A DNA stretch of 64,000 bases from Streptomyces sp. SCUT-3 (GTDB lineage: Bacteria > Actinomycetota > Actinomycetes > Streptomycetales > Streptomycetaceae), in contig NZ_CP046907.1 in the NCBI RefSeq assembly GCF_014083985.1, positions 3,324,501 to 3,388,500 of the forward strand, read 5' to 3'. Position 1 is the first letter of the stretch; each line of letters opens with the position of its first letter. This document shows, in pieces, positions 50,553 through 60,365 of this stretch. Position numbers and translations under genes: made by a program. Below the pieces are notes generated by a model, which was not told the origin of the DNA, did no database searches, and worked only from the letters and a program-made list of their open reading frames with translations.

Positions 50553-50580
50553 AGGCCGTCCCCGTACCGGGGGCGGCCTT
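50553..50580 (+). terminator. Terminator of rpmG
   Basis: 11-bp stem aggccgtcccc/gggggcggcct (one G-T pair) with a gtacc loop, 16 bases after the rpmG stop. Confidence 0.85.
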
Positions 50581-50702
50581 GCGGTGTTGCTCCGGCTCCG
50601 GATTCGCGCCGCGGCCCCGGGCCCGACCGCGCCGAGCCGCCCCCGCCACCCGCCGTCAGTACCCGCCGGTGACGAGCACCGGCCACGTCGAGGAGCGCAG
50701 CC

Positions 50703-51155
50703 ATGCCGCTGGACCAGTCCTTCGTGGGGCGGAGCTACCCGCCCACCGCCCCCTACGAGGTGGGCCGGGAGAAGATCCGGGAGTTCGCCGAGGCCGTGGG
50801 GGATGCCAACCCCGCGTACACCGACGCGGAGGCGGCCAAGGCCCTCGGCCACCCGGACGTGATCGCCCCGCCCACCTTCCCGTTCGTCATCACCTACCGC
50901 GCCGCCGGACAGGTCGTCGCCGACCCCGAGCTGGGGCTGGACTACAGCCGGGTGGTGCACGGGGACCAGAGGTTCGCGTACACCCGCCCGGTGCGGGCCG
51001 GCGACCGCCTGTCGGTGACGGTGACCATCGACTCCATCAAGTCCCTGGCGGGCAACGACGTCCTCTCCGTCCGCGGGGAGGTCCACGACGACTCGGGCGA
51101 GCACGTGGTGACCGCGTACATGACGCTGGTCTCCCGCGCGCCGGAAGGGGAGTGA
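50703..51155 (+). CDS. hadA: (3R)-hydroxyacyl-ACP dehydratase subunit HadA-like
   Basis: 150 aa. Single hot-dog domain of the MaoC N-terminal (UPF0336) type: FAEAVGDANPAYTD, VIAPPTFPFVITY, VVHGDQRFAYTRPVRAGDRL. It lacks the catalytic Asp/His and acts as the substrate-binding partner of HadB. In mycobacteria HadAB works in FAS-II; in Streptomyces it probably serves the fatty-acid dehydration step. ATG with gaggag upstream. Confidence 0.92.
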   Translation: MPLDQSFVGRSYPPTAPYEVGREKIREFAEAVGDANPAYTDAEAAKALGHPDVIAPPTFPFVITYRAAGQVVADPELGLDYSRVVHGDQRFAYTRPVRAGDRLSVTVTIDSIKSLAGNDVLSVRGEVHDDSGEHVVTAYMTLVSRAPEGE

Positions 51156-51157
51156 CC

Positions 51158-51586
51158 ATGGCCGCGAGGATCGCCTTCGACGACGTCGAGGTCGGCACCG
51201 AACTGCCCGCGCAGACGTTCCCGGTGACCCGCGCCGCACTGGTGCGGTACGCGGGCGCGTCCGGGGACTTCAACCCCATCCACTGGAACGAGCGGTTCGC
51301 CCGGCAGGTCGGACTGCCCGACGTGATCGCCCACGGCATGTTCACCATGGCCGAGGCGGTCCGCGTGGTCACCGACTGGACCGGCGACCCGGGCGCGGTC
51401 GTCGAGTACGGGGTGCGCTTCACCAAGCCGGTCGTGGTCCCGGACGACGACGCCGGCACCGCGGTCGAGGTCTCCGCCAAGGTCGCCGCCAAGCTGGAGG
51501 ACGGCCTGGTCCGCGTGGACCTCCTGGCCACCTGCGGCGGGCAGAAGGTCCTGGGGATGTCCCGCGCCGTCGTCCGGCTGGCCTGA
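51158..51586 (+). CDS. hadB: (3R)-hydroxyacyl-ACP dehydratase subunit HadB-like
   Basis: 142 aa MaoC-type hot-dog protein. The catalytic pair is D37 and H42 in GDFNPIHWNERFA; GLPDVIAHGMFTMAE is the following family motif. Starts two bases after the hadA stop, so the heterodimer is made from one message. Confidence 0.93.
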   Translation: MAARIAFDDVEVGTELPAQTFPVTRAALVRYAGASGDFNPIHWNERFARQVGLPDVIAHGMFTMAEAVRVVTDWTGDPGAVVEYGVRFTKPVVVPDDDAGTAVEVSAKVAAKLEDGLVRVDLLATCGGQKVLGMSRAVVRLA

Positions 51587-51591
51587 CCCCG

Positions 51592-51710
51592 CCTGCCGAG
51601 GCCGCCGACCTGCCGAGGCCGCCGACCTGCCGAGGCCGCCGACCCGCCGAGGCCGCCGACCCGCCGAGGCCGCCGACCCGCCGAGGCCGGCGAGCCCGCG
51701 AGGCCGACGA
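51592..51710. repeat. Seven tandem 17-bp repeats after hadB
   Basis: Unit cctgccgaggccgccga from 51592. Three copies have cctg and two cccg; the sixth and seventh (51677-51710) are degenerate. They start five bases after the hadB stop. Non-coding. Confidence 0.93.
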
Positions 51711-51771
51711 TCCGCCCCGCTGCCCGTCCGGTGCCGCGCACCGGGCGGGTAGCGCGGTGTGAGGGGGCCCG

Positions 51772-51785
51772 TACTCTTGAGCGCG
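51772..51785 (+). promoter_or_regulatory. murB -10 box
   Basis: TACTCT at 51772-51777 ends seven bases before the GTG start at 51785, so transcription should begin at or next to the start codon. No ribosome site lies between them. Confidence 0.6.
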
Positions 51786-52840
51786 TGCAGGAACTCCACG
51801 ACGCCCCGCTCGCCCCGCTGACCACCTTCCGGCTCGGCGGCCCGGCCGCCCGCCTGATCACCGCCACCACCGACGACGAGGTCGTCGCCGCAGTCCGCGA
51901 GGCGGACGCGGCGGGCACCCCGCTGCTGGTCGTCGGCGGCGGCAGCAACCTCGTCGTCGGGGACGACGGCTTCCCCGGCACCGTCCTCAAGGTCGCCACC
52001 ACCGGCTTCGAGCTCGACGGCACCTCCCTCGAGCTCGCCGCCGGCGAGGTGTGGACCGACGCCGTCGCCCGCACCGTCGAGGCCGGACTGGCCGGCGTCG
52101 AGTGCCTGTCCGGCATCCCTGGGTCGGCCGGCGCCACCCCGATCCAGAACGTGGGCGCCTACGGCCAGGAGGTCTCCTCCACCGTCACCGAGGTCGTCGC
52201 CTGGGACCGCAGGGAGGGCGAGAAGGTCGTCGTCGCCGGGGCCGACTGCGGCTTCGCCTACCGCCACAGCCGCTTCAAGGCCGACCCCTCCCGCTACGTC
52301 GTGCTGCGGGTCCGCTTCGGGCTGGAGGACGCCGACGGGATGTCCGCCCCGGTCCGGTACGCCGAGGTGGCGCGCGTCCTCGGCGTGGAGCCCGGCGACC
52401 GCGTCCCGGTCGCCACCGCCCGCGACACCGTCCTGAAGCTGCGCGCCGGCAAGGGCATGGTGCTCGACCCCCACGACCACGACACCTGGTCGGCCGGCTC
52501 CTTCTTCACCAACCCGATCCTCGAACCGGAGCAGTACGAGGCGTTCCTCGCCCGCGTCCGGGACCGCCTCGGCCCCGGGACGGTGCCGCCCGCCTACCCG
52601 GCGGGCGACGGCCGGACGAAGACCTCCGCGGCCTGGCTCATCGACCGGGCCGGCTTCACCCGGGGGTACGGCACCGGGCCGGCCCGCATCTCCACCAAGC
52701 ACACCCTGGCGCTGACCAACCGCGGCGGCGCGACCACCGCGGACCTGCTGGCACTCGCCCGCGAGGTCCGCGACGGCGTCCGCGCCGCCTTCGGCGTGAC
52801 CCTGGTCAACGAACCGGTGATGGTCGGCGTCACCCTGTGA
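51785..52840 (+). CDS. murB: UDP-N-acetylenolpyruvoylglucosamine reductase
   Basis: 351 aa. NADPH/FAD enzyme reducing UDP-GlcNAc-enolpyruvate to UDP-MurNAc for peptidoglycan. FAD region VVGGGSNLVVGDDGFPG and SGIPGSAGATPIQNVGAYGQ; active-site Arg in YRHSRFK, Ser in SAGSFFTNPI and Glu in VNEPVMVG. Type I length. GTG 51785 begins the conserved part at once and has no ribosome site (see the -10 box). Confidence 0.96.
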   Translation: MQELHDAPLAPLTTFRLGGPAARLITATTDDEVVAAVREADAAGTPLLVVGGGSNLVVGDDGFPGTVLKVATTGFELDGTSLELAAGEVWTDAVARTVEAGLAGVECLSGIPGSAGATPIQNVGAYGQEVSSTVTEVVAWDRREGEKVVVAGADCGFAYRHSRFKADPSRYVVLRVRFGLEDADGMSAPVRYAEVARVLGVEPGDRVPVATARDTVLKLRAGKGMVLDPHDHDTWSAGSFFTNPILEPEQYEAFLARVRDRLGPGTVPPAYPAGDGRTKTSAAWLIDRAGFTRGYGTGPARISTKHTLALTNRGGATTADLLALAREVRDGVRAAFGVTLVNEPVMVGVTL

Positions 52841-53004
52841 CGGAGCCCACCGGCCGCACCCCCCGATGACCCGCCCCCGGCGACCCGCTCCCGGCGACCG
52901 GCGTCCCCGTATGCAGGGCCGCCGGGAGGCCGGGCCGCCGGGAGGCCGGGCCCGGGTCCGTAGGGAGACGGAGCCCACCGGGGCGGGTCACTCGGGAGGG
53001 CGGG

Positions 53005-54159
53005 TCACAGGGAGGTGCCGTCCGCCGCCGTCACCCGGCCCGCGCGCGGGCCGCCGGTACGGCCGTCCGCGCGCTGCCCGGGCACCGGCTCCCCCGCGGA
53101 CGCACCGGAGGCACCGCGCGCACCGGACGCCCCGGGCTCCCGTGCCAGCCAGTCGTCGATCCCGGTCAGCAGCCGGTCCCGCACGTCCTGCGGCGCCCTG
53201 GAGGCGCGCACCGACTGCCGCGCCAGCTCCGCCAGCTCCTCGTCGGTGAAGGCGTGGTGCTCCCGCGCCAGCCCGTACTGGGCGGCCAGGCGCGACCCGA
53301 ACAGCAGCGGGTCGTCCGCGCCCAGGGCCATCGGCACCCCGGCGTCCCACAGGGTCCGCAGCGGCACGTCCCCCGGCTTCTCGTAGACGCCCAGGGCGAC
53401 GTTGGAGGCCGGGCACACCTCGCAGGTGACCTGCGCCTCGGCCAGCCGCTCCAGCAGCCGCGGGTCCTCCGCCGCCCGCACGCCGTGCCCGATCCGGTCG
53501 GCGCCCAGGTCGTCCAGGCAGTCGTGCACGCTCGGCGCCCCCGCCAGCTCCCCGCCGTGCGGGGCGGCCAACAGCCCGGCGTCCCGGGCGATCGCGAACG
53601 CCCGGTCGAAGTCCCGCGCCATCCCGCGGCGCTCGTCGTTCGACAGCCCGAAGCCGATCACGCCGCGGTCGGCGTAGCGTGCCGCCAGGCGTGCCAGGGT
53701 GCGCGCCTCCAGCGGGTGCTTGGTCCGGTTCGCCGCGACCACCACGCCGATCCCCACCCCGGTGGCCCGCGAGGCGTCCTCCACCGCCTCCAGGACGGTC
53801 TCCAGCGCCGGGATCAGCCCGCCCAGCCGGGGCGCGTACGAGGTCGGGTCCACCTGGATCTCCAGCCAGCCCGAGCCGTCCGCCGCGTCCTCCTGGGCGG
53901 CCTCCAGCACCAGCCGCCGGATGTCCTCGGGGGTGCGCAGCACGGACCGCGCGACGTCGTACAGCCGCTGGAAGCGGAACCAGCCGCGCTCGTCGGTGGC
54001 CCGCAGCCGGGGGGGTTCCCCGGACGAGAGGGCCTCCGGCAGGTGCACGCCGTGGTGGTCGGCCAGCTCCAGCAGGGTGCCCGGGCGCATGGAGCCGGTG
54101 AAGTGCAGGTGAAGGTGGGCCTTGGGCAGCAGCCTCACATCGCGGTGGGGTCGTTCCAT
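53005..54159 (-). CDS. add: Adenosine-deaminase-family protein
   Basis: 384 aa. The TIM-barrel metal motif is KAHLHLHFTGS (family: ELHxHLxG), with HGGELAG (HxGE), the CPASNVALGV segment and GADDPLLFG (family: TDDP). All metal and catalytic residues appear present, with the usual Leu/Val replaced by Ala before the first HxH. The last ~35 residues are Gly/Ala/Arg-rich and not part of the fold. It deaminates adenosine or a related aminopurine. ATG 54159. Confidence 0.9.
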   Translation of the reverse strand: MERPHRDVRLLPKAHLHLHFTGSMRPGTLLELADHHGVHLPEALSSGEPPRLRATDERGWFRFQRLYDVARSVLRTPEDIRRLVLEAAQEDAADGSGWLEIQVDPTSYAPRLGGLIPALETVLEAVEDASRATGVGIGVVVAANRTKHPLEARTLARLAARYADRGVIGFGLSNDERRGMARDFDRAFAIARDAGLLAAPHGGELAGAPSVHDCLDDLGADRIGHGVRAAEDPRLLERLAEAQVTCEVCPASNVALGVYEKPGDVPLRTLWDAGVPMALGADDPLLFGSRLAAQYGLAREHHAFTDEELAELARQSVRASRAPQDVRDRLLTGIDDWLAREPGASGARGASGASAGEPVPGQRADGRTGGPRAGRVTAADGTSL

Positions 54160-54363
54160 GAACGGATACTGCCGCATGCCGGCGGCGCGCGGGTACCGGC
54201 ATGCCGTGCGGCGCCCGGTCCGCGGGCGGGCTCGGGGCCCCGGACCCCGGGTCCGGCGCCTTCCGGCGCGCCCGCCGCCCGCCGGGGCGGTGCCCGGCCC
54301 GCGGACGCGGCCCGGCGCGCCCGGCGCGTCCCCCCGGCGCGCGGCGCGCGGAACGGACGCGGA

Positions 54364-54394
54364 GGAGCCCCCGGCCGCGGCGGCCGGGGGCTCC
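54364..54394. terminator. Terminator of aspC
   Basis: 14-bp perfect arms 54364-54377 and 54381-54394, 42 bases past the aspC stop on the minus strand. Confidence 0.85.
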
Positions 54395-54435
54395 CCGTGC
54401 GGCCCCCGGTCCCGGGGGCGGGGCGGACGGCGGGG

Positions 54436-55674
54436 TCAGTCCCGCGCCTCGCCCAGCAGCTTCTGCAGCCGCGACACGCCCTCGACCAGGTCCTCGTCGC
54501 CCAGCGCGTAGGACAGCCGCAGGTATCCCGGGGTGCCGAAGGCCTCGCCGGGCACCACCGCGACCTCGGCCTCCTCCAGGATCAGCTCGGCCAGCTCCAC
54601 CGAGGTGGCCGGGCGGCGGCCCCGGATCTCCTTGCCCAGCAGGCCCTTCACCGACGGGTACGCGTAGAAGGCGCCCTCCGGCTCGGGGCACTGCACGCCG
54701 GGGATCTCGTTGAGCATCCGCACGATCGTCTTCCGCCGCCGGTCGAACGCGGTGCGCATCTCCGCGACCGCCTCCAGGTCCCCGGAGACCGCCGCGAGCG
54801 CCGCGGCCTGCGCCACGTTGCTGACGTTGGAGGTGGCGTGGGACTGCAGGTTGGTGGCGGCCTTGACCACGTCCTTGGGGCCGATCACCCAGCCCACCCG
54901 CCAGCCGGTCATCGCGTAGGTCTTGGCCACGCCGTTGACCACGATGCACTTGTCGGCCAGCTCGGGCACGAGCACCGGCATCGAGTGGAACGAGGCGTCG
55001 CCGTAGACCAGGTGCTCGTAGATCTCGTCGGTGAGCACCCACAGGCCGTGCTCGGCGGCCCAGCGGCCAACGGCCTCGATCTGCTCCCTGGAGTAGACCG
55101 CGCCGGTCGGGTTGGACGGGGAGACGAACAGCAGCACCTTGGTGTTCTCGGTGCGCGCGGCCTCCAGCTGCTCCACGGAGACGCGGTAGCCGGTGGTCTC
55201 GTCGGCGACCACCTCGACCGGCACGCCGCCGGCCAGCCGGATCGACTCCGGGTAGGTGGTCCAGTACGGGGCGGGCACGATGACCTCGTCGCCCGGGTCC
55301 AGGATCGCGGCGAAGGCCTCGTAGATGGCCTGCTTGCCGCCGTTGGTCACCAGCACCTGGGACGGCTCGATCTCGTAGCCGGAGTCGCGCCGGGTCTTCT
55401 CGACGATGGCGGCCTTCAGCTCGGGCAGGCCGCCGGCGGGGGTGTAGCGGTGGAACTTCGGGTTGCGGCACGCCTCGACCGCCGCCTCGACGATGTAGCC
55501 GGGGGTCGGGAAGTCCGGCTCGCCGGCACCGAAGCCGATGACGGGACGGCCGGCCGCCTTGAGCGCCTTCGCCTTGGCGTCCACGGCGAGCGTCGCGGAC
55601 TCGGAGATGGCGCCGATGCGGGCCGAGACCCGGCGGTCGGTGGCTGACTTGGGGGAGGGGGTAGCAGCGCTCAT
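54436..55674 (-). CDS. aspC: Aspartate aminotransferase, PLP-dependent
   Basis: 412 aa, class I aminotransferase (Igamma). PLP lysine K251 in [14 protein letters not shown]188 in [12 protein letters not shown]216 and Y219 in LTDEIYEHL. Transfers the amino group of aspartate to 2-oxoglutarate. ATG at 55674. Divergent from tRNA-Trp. The ~294-bp gap 55675-55968 has GC hairpins on the left and TACACT/TAGGTT boxes (55881, 55952) that could drive the tRNA-Trp-secE transcript. Confidence 0.93.
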   Translation of the reverse strand: MSAATPSPKSATDRRVSARIGAISESATLAVDAKAKALKAAGRPVIGFGAGEPDFPTPGYIVEAAVEACRNPKFHRYTPAGGLPELKAAIVEKTRRDSGYEIEPSQVLVTNGGKQAIYEAFAAILDPGDEVIVPAPYWTTYPESIRLAGGVPVEVVADETTGYRVSVEQLEAARTENTKVLLFVSPSNPTGAVYSREQIEAVGRWAAEHGLWVLTDEIYEHLVYGDASFHSMPVLVPELADKCIVVNGVAKTYAMTGWRVGWVIGPKDVVKAATNLQSHATSNVSNVAQAAALAAVSGDLEAVAEMRTAFDRRRKTIVRMLNEIPGVQCPEPEGAFYAYPSVKGLLGKEIRGRRPATSVELAELILEEAEVAVVPGEAFGTPGYLRLSYALGDEDLVEGVSRLQKLLGEARD

Positions 55675-55968
55675 GACTGCATCGTCCCAGACCCGGGCCC
55701 GCACGGCCGCAGGGGTTTGCGAAGAGTCCGGGGAAGGGCGGCGGGGGACCTCGGGGAGGCGGCGGAGGGAGGCTCCGGGGGCCTCCGGAGGGGCTTCCCG
55801 GGAGTCCTCCCGAGGGTCCTTCGGAGGGCTCGGGGAGATCTTGTGCAGCAACCTGTTCGACGGGCGGGCCCGGAACCACGTACACTCACACGTCGTTGGC
55901 CCCGACCAACAGCGTGGTGCCCGCGTACGGCGTGCGAGGGTGCGGATGCGGTAGGTTGGGGAAAGCAA

Positions 55969-56041
55969 AGGGTCGTAGCTCAATTGGTAGAGCACCGGTC
56001 TCCAAAACCGGCGGTTGGGGGTTCGAGTCCCTCCGGCCCTG
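55969..56041 (+). tRNA. tRNA-Trp (CCA)
   Basis: 73 bases. Acceptor AGGGTCG/CGGCCCT, anticodon CCA at 56002-56004, T loop TTCGAGT. Just upstream of secE-nusG, the common bacterial location. Confidence 0.96.
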
Positions 56042-56145
56042 CTACACGCATCTTCACCAGGGTGCGTGCACGTGTTCGACATGCACACCGCCGTGCGGCT
56101 GCCCCGGGCGCGGCACGGTCACGACCCGGATTCAGGTGAGGACGA

Positions 56146-56445
56146 GTGACGGAAGCCACGGGCTCCACCGCGACGCCTGAGAGTGGTCGGCCCGACGACG
56201 ACCTCGAGCCGGACGCGCCCAGGAAGGCCCGCCGCGGCGGCAAGCGCAAGAAGAAGGGCCCGATGGCCCGCCTTGCCACCTTCTACCGCCAGATCGTCGC
56301 CGAGCTCCGCAAGGTCGTCTGGCCCACGCGCAGTGATCTGGTCACGTACACCACCGTGGTGATCGTCTTCGTTGTGATCATGATCGGCCTCGTGACTGTG
56401 ATTGACTTGGGATTCAGCAAGGTCGTTTCGTACGTATTCGGCTGA
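56146..56445 (+). CDS. secE: Preprotein translocase subunit SecE
   Basis: 99 aa. A charged, Lys/Arg-rich N-terminal half, the amphipathic helix FYRQIVAELRKVVWPTRSDL and a single membrane helix (YTTVVIVFVVIMIGLVTVI). It clamps SecY in the translocon. GTG at 56146 with aggtgaggac upstream. Confidence 0.95.
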   Translation: MTEATGSTATPESGRPDDDLEPDAPRKARRGGKRKKKGPMARLATFYRQIVAELRKVVWPTRSDLVTYTTVVIVFVVIMIGLVTVIDLGFSKVVSYVFG

Positions 56446-56488
56446 TCCCACTCGTTCCACCCCTTGAAGCCAGGAAGAAGCAGCCACC

Positions 56489-57301
56489 GTGTCTGACCCG
56501 AACCTGTACGACGACGCCGAGACCGTCGAGCAGACGGCCGAGGCCGCGGACGAGCAGGCGGCGGCTGTGGAGCCGGCGCAGGAGTCCCTCTCCACCGACG
56601 AGACCGGTCCGGAAGCGGCCGAGGACGTCGAGCAGGACGAGGACGCAGAGCAGGCCGAGGACGAGGGCGAGCAGGAAGAGGCGCCCGCCGCCGACCCGGT
56701 CGCGGAGTTCCGCGAGTCGCTGCGCAACAAGCCCGGCGAGTGGTACGTGATCCACACCTACGCCGGCTACGAGAACCGCGTGAAGTCCAACCTGGAGTCG
56801 CGCGCCGTCTCGCTCAACGTCGAGGACTACATCTTCCAGGCCGAGGTGCCGCAGGAGGAGGTCGTCCAGATCAAGAACGGCGACCGCCGCACCGTCCGCC
56901 AGAACAAGCTCCCCGGCTACGTGCTGGTCCGCATGGACCTGACGAACGAGTCCTGGGGCGTGGTGCGCAACACCCCCGGCGTCACCGGCTTCGTGGGCAA
57001 CGCCTACGACCCGTACCCGCTGACCCTGGACGAGGTCGTCCGGATGCTCGCGCCCGAGGTCGAGGAGCAGGCCGCGGCCGCCGGCGAGGGCGGCGAGGCC
57101 GCACCGAAGCGCAAGGTCGAGGTCCAGGTACTGGACTTCGAGGTCGGCGACTCGGTCACCGTCACCGACGGCCCCTTCGCCACCCTCCAGGCGACGATCA
57201 ACGAGATCAACGCCGACTCCAAGAAGGTCAAGGGTCTCGTGGAGATCTTCGGCCGGGAGACGCCGGTGGAGCTCTCCTTCGACCAGATCCAGAAGAACTG
57301 A
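56489..57301 (+). CDS. nusG: Transcription termination/antitermination protein NusG
   Basis: 270 aa. NGN domain from about residue 85 ([29 protein letters not shown]), KOW domain at the end ([29 protein letters not shown]). The acidic N-terminal ~80 residues are the extension typical of Streptomyces NusG. GTG at 56489, 43 bases after secE. A hairpin follows. Confidence 0.96.
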   Translation: MSDPNLYDDAETVEQTAEAADEQAAAVEPAQESLSTDETGPEAAEDVEQDEDAEQAEDEGEQEEAPAADPVAEFRESLRNKPGEWYVIHTYAGYENRVKSNLESRAVSLNVEDYIFQAEVPQEEVVQIKNGDRRTVRQNKLPGYVLVRMDLTNESWGVVRNTPGVTGFVGNAYDPYPLTLDEVVRMLAPEVEEQAAAAGEGGEAAPKRKVEVQVLDFEVGDSVTVTDGPFATLQATINEINADSKKVKGLVEIFGRETPVELSFDQIQKN

Positions 57302-57320
57302 TCGAACCCCCTCTTCCGTC

Positions 57321-57355
57321 CAGGTCAGACAGGCTCCCGAGCCCTGTCTGACCTG
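57321..57355 (+). terminator. Hairpin between nusG and rplK
   Basis: 13-bp perfect arms caggtcagacagg (57321-57333) and cctgtctgacctg (57343-57355) followed by ctcggtttct. It separates secE-nusG from the ribosomal-protein operon. Confidence 0.88.
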
Positions 57356-57465
57356 CTCGGTTTCTGGCCGCACCGGTATACCCGTTATCGTTGTGCGGTA
57401 TGCCTTCGTCCGGGAGAAATCCGGCGAGGGCGGAACACCTCTCGACACAGGACCCGGAGAGAGTC

Positions 57466-57900
57466 ATGCCTCCCAAGAAGAAGAAGGTCACGGGGCTCAT
57501 CAAGCTCCAGATCAACGCCGGCGCGGCCAACCCGGCCCCGCCGGTCGGCCCGGCGCTGGGCCAGCACGGCGTCAACATCATGGAGTTCTGCAAGGCCTAC
57601 AACGCCGCGACCGAGTCGCAGCGCGGCATGGTCGTGCCGGTGGAGATCACGGTCTACGAGGACCGCTCCTTCACCTTCGTGACGAAGACCCCGCCGGCCG
57701 CCAAGCTGATCCTCAAGGCCGCGGGCGTGGACAAGGGCTCCGGCGAGCCGCACACCAAGAAGGTCGCGAAGATCACCCGCGACCAGGTGCGCGAGATCGC
57801 CACCACCAAGATGCCCGACCTGAACGCCAACGACCTGGACGCCGCGGAGAAGATCATCGCGGGTACCGCCCGGTCCATGGGCGTCACCGTCGAGGGCTGA
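57466..57900 (+). CDS. rplK: 50S ribosomal protein L11
   Basis: 144 aa. [20 protein letters not shown] with the flexible Pro-rich region that binds the GTPase-centre RNA (thiostrepton site), then the [10 protein letters not shown] segment and the RNA-binding C-terminal domain. ATG 57466 with ggagaga upstream. Confidence 0.97.
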   Translation: MPPKKKKVTGLIKLQINAGAANPAPPVGPALGQHGVNIMEFCKAYNAATESQRGMVVPVEITVYEDRSFTFVTKTPPAAKLILKAAGVDKGSGEPHTKKVAKITRDQVREIATTKMPDLNANDLDAAEKIIAGTARSMGVTVEG

Positions 57901-57979
57901 ACCAGCCCCGCAGGCATCCCGTGGCAGGGCCATGCGCGGCCCGGACCACGACTCCGACACGAAAAAACCTGGAGCAGTT

Positions 57980-58699
57980 GTGAAGCGCAGCAAGAGCCTC
58001 CGCGCCGCGGACGCCAAGATCGACCGGGCGCGTCTGTACGCCCCGCTCGAGGCCGTCCGCCTGGCCAAGGAGACCGCCACCACCAAGTTCGACTCCACCG
58101 TCGAGGTCGCCATGCGTCTGGGTGTGGACCCGCGCAAGGCCGACCAGATGGTCCGCGGCACCGTGAACCTCCCGCACGGCACCGGCAAGACCGCCCGGGT
58201 CCTGGTCTTCGCGACCGGTGACCGTGCTGCGGCCGCGGAGGCCGCCGGAGCCGACATCGTCGGCTCGGACGAACTGATCGACGAGGTCGCCAAGGGCCGT
58301 CTCGACTTCGACGCCGTCGTCGCGACCCCGGACCTCATGGGCAAGGTCGGCCGCCTGGGCCGCGTGCTCGGTCCGCGTGGCCTGATGCCGAACCCGAAGA
58401 CCGGCACCGTGACCCCGGACGTGGCCAAGGCCGTGACCGAGATCAAGGGCGGCAAGATCGAGTTCCGCGTCGACAAGCACTCGAACCTGCACTTCATCGT
58501 GGGCAAGGTGTCCTTCGGTGAGCAGCAGCTCGTCGAGAACTACGCGGCGGCGCTGGAGGAGATCCTCCGTCTGAAGCCGTCCGCCGCCAAGGGCCGCTAC
58601 ATCAAGAAGGCCGTCATCTCCACCACGATGGGTCCGGGCGTGCAGATCGACCCGAACCGCACCCGCAACCTCCTCGTCGAGGAGGAGGCCGGCGTCTGA
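57980..58699 (+). CDS. rplA: 50S ribosomal protein L1
   Basis: 239 aa. Family motifs: [38 protein letters not shown] and [20 protein letters not shown]. Also the expected translational repressor of its own operon. GTG 57980 after ggagc, 79 bases from rplK. Confidence 0.97.
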   Translation: MKRSKSLRAADAKIDRARLYAPLEAVRLAKETATTKFDSTVEVAMRLGVDPRKADQMVRGTVNLPHGTGKTARVLVFATGDRAAAAEAAGADIVGSDELIDEVAKGRLDFDAVVATPDLMGKVGRLGRVLGPRGLMPNPKTGTVTPDVAKAVTEIKGGKIEFRVDKHSNLHFIVGKVSFGEQQLVENYAAALEEILRLKPSAAKGRYIKKAVISTTMGPGVQIDPNRTRNLLVEEEAGV

Positions 58700-58917
58700 C
58701 GACGCCGTCCCGCCGCAGGCATCACGGGCCGGGCTCGACTCCCCCAGGGGAGCCGGGCCCGGCCCCTTGCGTGTCCCCGGGGCGTTCCCGGCGCCCTCGT
58801 GCGCCCGACCGGCAGTCGGGTGCCCTTCCCGGGCCTTCCCGGGGACCCCGCGAAGGCCTCCCGAGGGCCTTCCGGGGCGCCGGGGGGCGGGCCGGGGACG
58901 GCCCGGCACGGGCGGAT

Positions 58918-58947
58918 TTGCCTGTTCGCGGGTCGTCCGCCTACTCT
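58918..58947 (+). promoter_or_regulatory. Promoter of the rplJL operon
   Basis: TTGCCT at 58918-58923 and TACTCT at 58942-58947 with an 18-base spacer; transcript start expected near 58954. The left part of the gap (58700-58910) shows only GC-rich sequence. Confidence 0.75.
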
Positions 58948-58953
58948 TGCCGA

Positions 58954-59228
58954 CGAAGCCAAAGACCGCTGGTCGTTGCTGGGTGCCCTCGGGCGCACAG
59001 TGGCCGAAGGATCCGTTTTACGCGGGCGACCTGCGCAGGTTCACAGAGGCACCTCCCGGAGCGCGTCCATCCAGGACGTTCCGGTCGAGCTCCAGCCCCG
59101 TGCGCCTGCGCCGGGGCGTTTCGTTTTTCCCGGCCCCTTCCTTGCGTGCCCGACGTGGGCGGTCCGGCGCACGCGGCCGATCGAAAGTTCGGTCGAGGAT
59201 CGCATCACCCGGAAGGAGGCCGAGGCTC
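58954..59228 (+). ncRNA. L10-type ribosomal leader with attenuator
   Basis: The ~275-base leader before rplJ is where L10(L12)4 binds to control rplJL. Near its end, 59095-59117 forms GCCCCG/CGGGGC with an inner GCGC/GCGC stem, followed by the T-run gtttcgttttt (59118-59128): an intrinsic attenuator. Position and form match the Rfam L10-leader class; I cannot fold it here. Confidence 0.7.
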
Positions 59229-59789
59229 ATGGCGAGGCCCGACAAGGCTACCGCGGTTGCCGAGCTGACGGACAAGTTCCGCAGCTCCAATGCCGCCGTG
59301 CTGACCGAGTACCGCGGTCTCACCGTGGCGCAGCTGAAGCAGCTGCGACGCTCGCTCGGTGAGAACGCCCAGTACGCCGTGGTGAAGAACACGCTGACCA
59401 AGATTGCGGCCAACGAGGCCGGGATCAACGAGCTCGACGACCTGTTCCAGGGTCCGTCGGCCGTCGCCTTCGTCACCGGTGACCCGGTCGAGGCGGCGAA
59501 GGGTCTGCGCGACTTCGCCAGGGAGAACCCGAATCTCGTCATCAAGGGCGGTGTCCTTGAGGGCAAGGCGCTGTCCGCCGACGAGATCAAGAAGCTCGCG
59601 GACCTCGAGTCCCGCGAGGTGCTGCTCGCCAAGCTGGCCGGTGGCATGAAGGCGTCCATGGCCAAGGCCGCGGCGACCTTCCAGGCCCCGCTCTCGAAGT
59701 TCGTCCGCACCGCGGACGCCCTTCGCAGCAAGGTCGAGCAGGGCGGTGCCGGTACGCCGGCTCCCGCCGAGGCCGAGTCCGCCGAGTAG
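59229..59789 (+). CDS. rplJ: 50S ribosomal protein L10
   Basis: 186 aa. [40 protein letters not shown] and [19 protein letters not shown] are conserved; the C-terminal helix region binds L7/L12 dimers. ATG 59229 with ggaagg upstream. Confidence 0.97.
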   Translation: MARPDKATAVAELTDKFRSSNAAVLTEYRGLTVAQLKQLRRSLGENAQYAVVKNTLTKIAANEAGINELDDLFQGPSAVAFVTGDPVEAAKGLRDFARENPNLVIKGGVLEGKALSADEIKKLADLESREVLLAKLAGGMKASMAKAAATFQAPLSKFVRTADALRSKVEQGGAGTPAPAEAESAE

Positions 59790-59876
59790 TTCCCGCTCGC
59801 GCACCGGTCGCAGCGGGCCCGTACGCCCGCCGACATGTACATCCGGCACCAGCCGACTTAGTGGAAGGACGCCATC

Positions 59877-60266
59877 ATGGCGAAGCTCAGCAACGACGAG
59901 CTGCTCGAGGTCTTCGGTGAGATGACCCTCATCGAGCTCTCCGAGTTCGTGAAGGCCTTCGAGGAGAAGTTCGACGTCGAGGCCGCCGCCCCCGTCGCCG
60001 TCGCCGCCGCCGGTGGCGCCGCCGGTGGCGCTGCCGCCGAGGCCGTCGAGGAGAAGGACGAGTTCGACGTCATCCTCACCGGCGCCGGCGAGAAGAAGAT
60101 CCAGGTCATCAAGGAGGTCCGCGCGCTGACCTCCCTCGGCCTGAAGGAGGCCAAGGACCTGGTGGACAACACCCCGAAGCCGGTCCTGGAGAAGGTCAAC
60201 AAGGAGGCCGCGGACAAGGCCAAGGCCGCCCTCGAGGGCGCCGGCGCCTCCGTCGAGGTCAAGTGA
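59877..60266 (+). CDS. rplL: 50S ribosomal protein L7/L12
   Basis: 129 aa. N-terminal dimer helix ([20 protein letters not shown]), Ala/Gly-rich hinge and the factor-binding C-terminal domain ([36 protein letters not shown]). 87 bases after rplJ. Confidence 0.97.
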   Translation: MAKLSNDELLEVFGEMTLIELSEFVKAFEEKFDVEAAAPVAVAAAGGAAGGAAAEAVEEKDEFDVILTGAGEKKIQVIKEVRALTSLGLKEAKDLVDNTPKPVLEKVNKEAADKAKAALEGAGASVEVK

Positions 60267-60321
60267 CCCCTGCGCCGTCCACGGCGCACTGAGTCGCTGT
60301 GCGCCTCCTCAAGGCGCGCAC

Positions 60322-60365
60322 ACGGCCGAAGGCGGCCACCCTCAGGGGTGGCCGCCTTCGGCCGT
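60322..60365 (+). terminator. Terminator between rplL and rpoB
   Basis: Perfect 20-bp arms 60322-60341 and 60346-60365 with a tcag loop. A smaller hairpin (tgtgcgcct/aggcg..caca, near 60299-60320) precedes it. Confidence 0.9.

Noticed and set aside
51592-51710. 17-bp arrays considered as CRISPR
   Set aside because: The units are directly adjacent with no spacers, and no cas genes are present.
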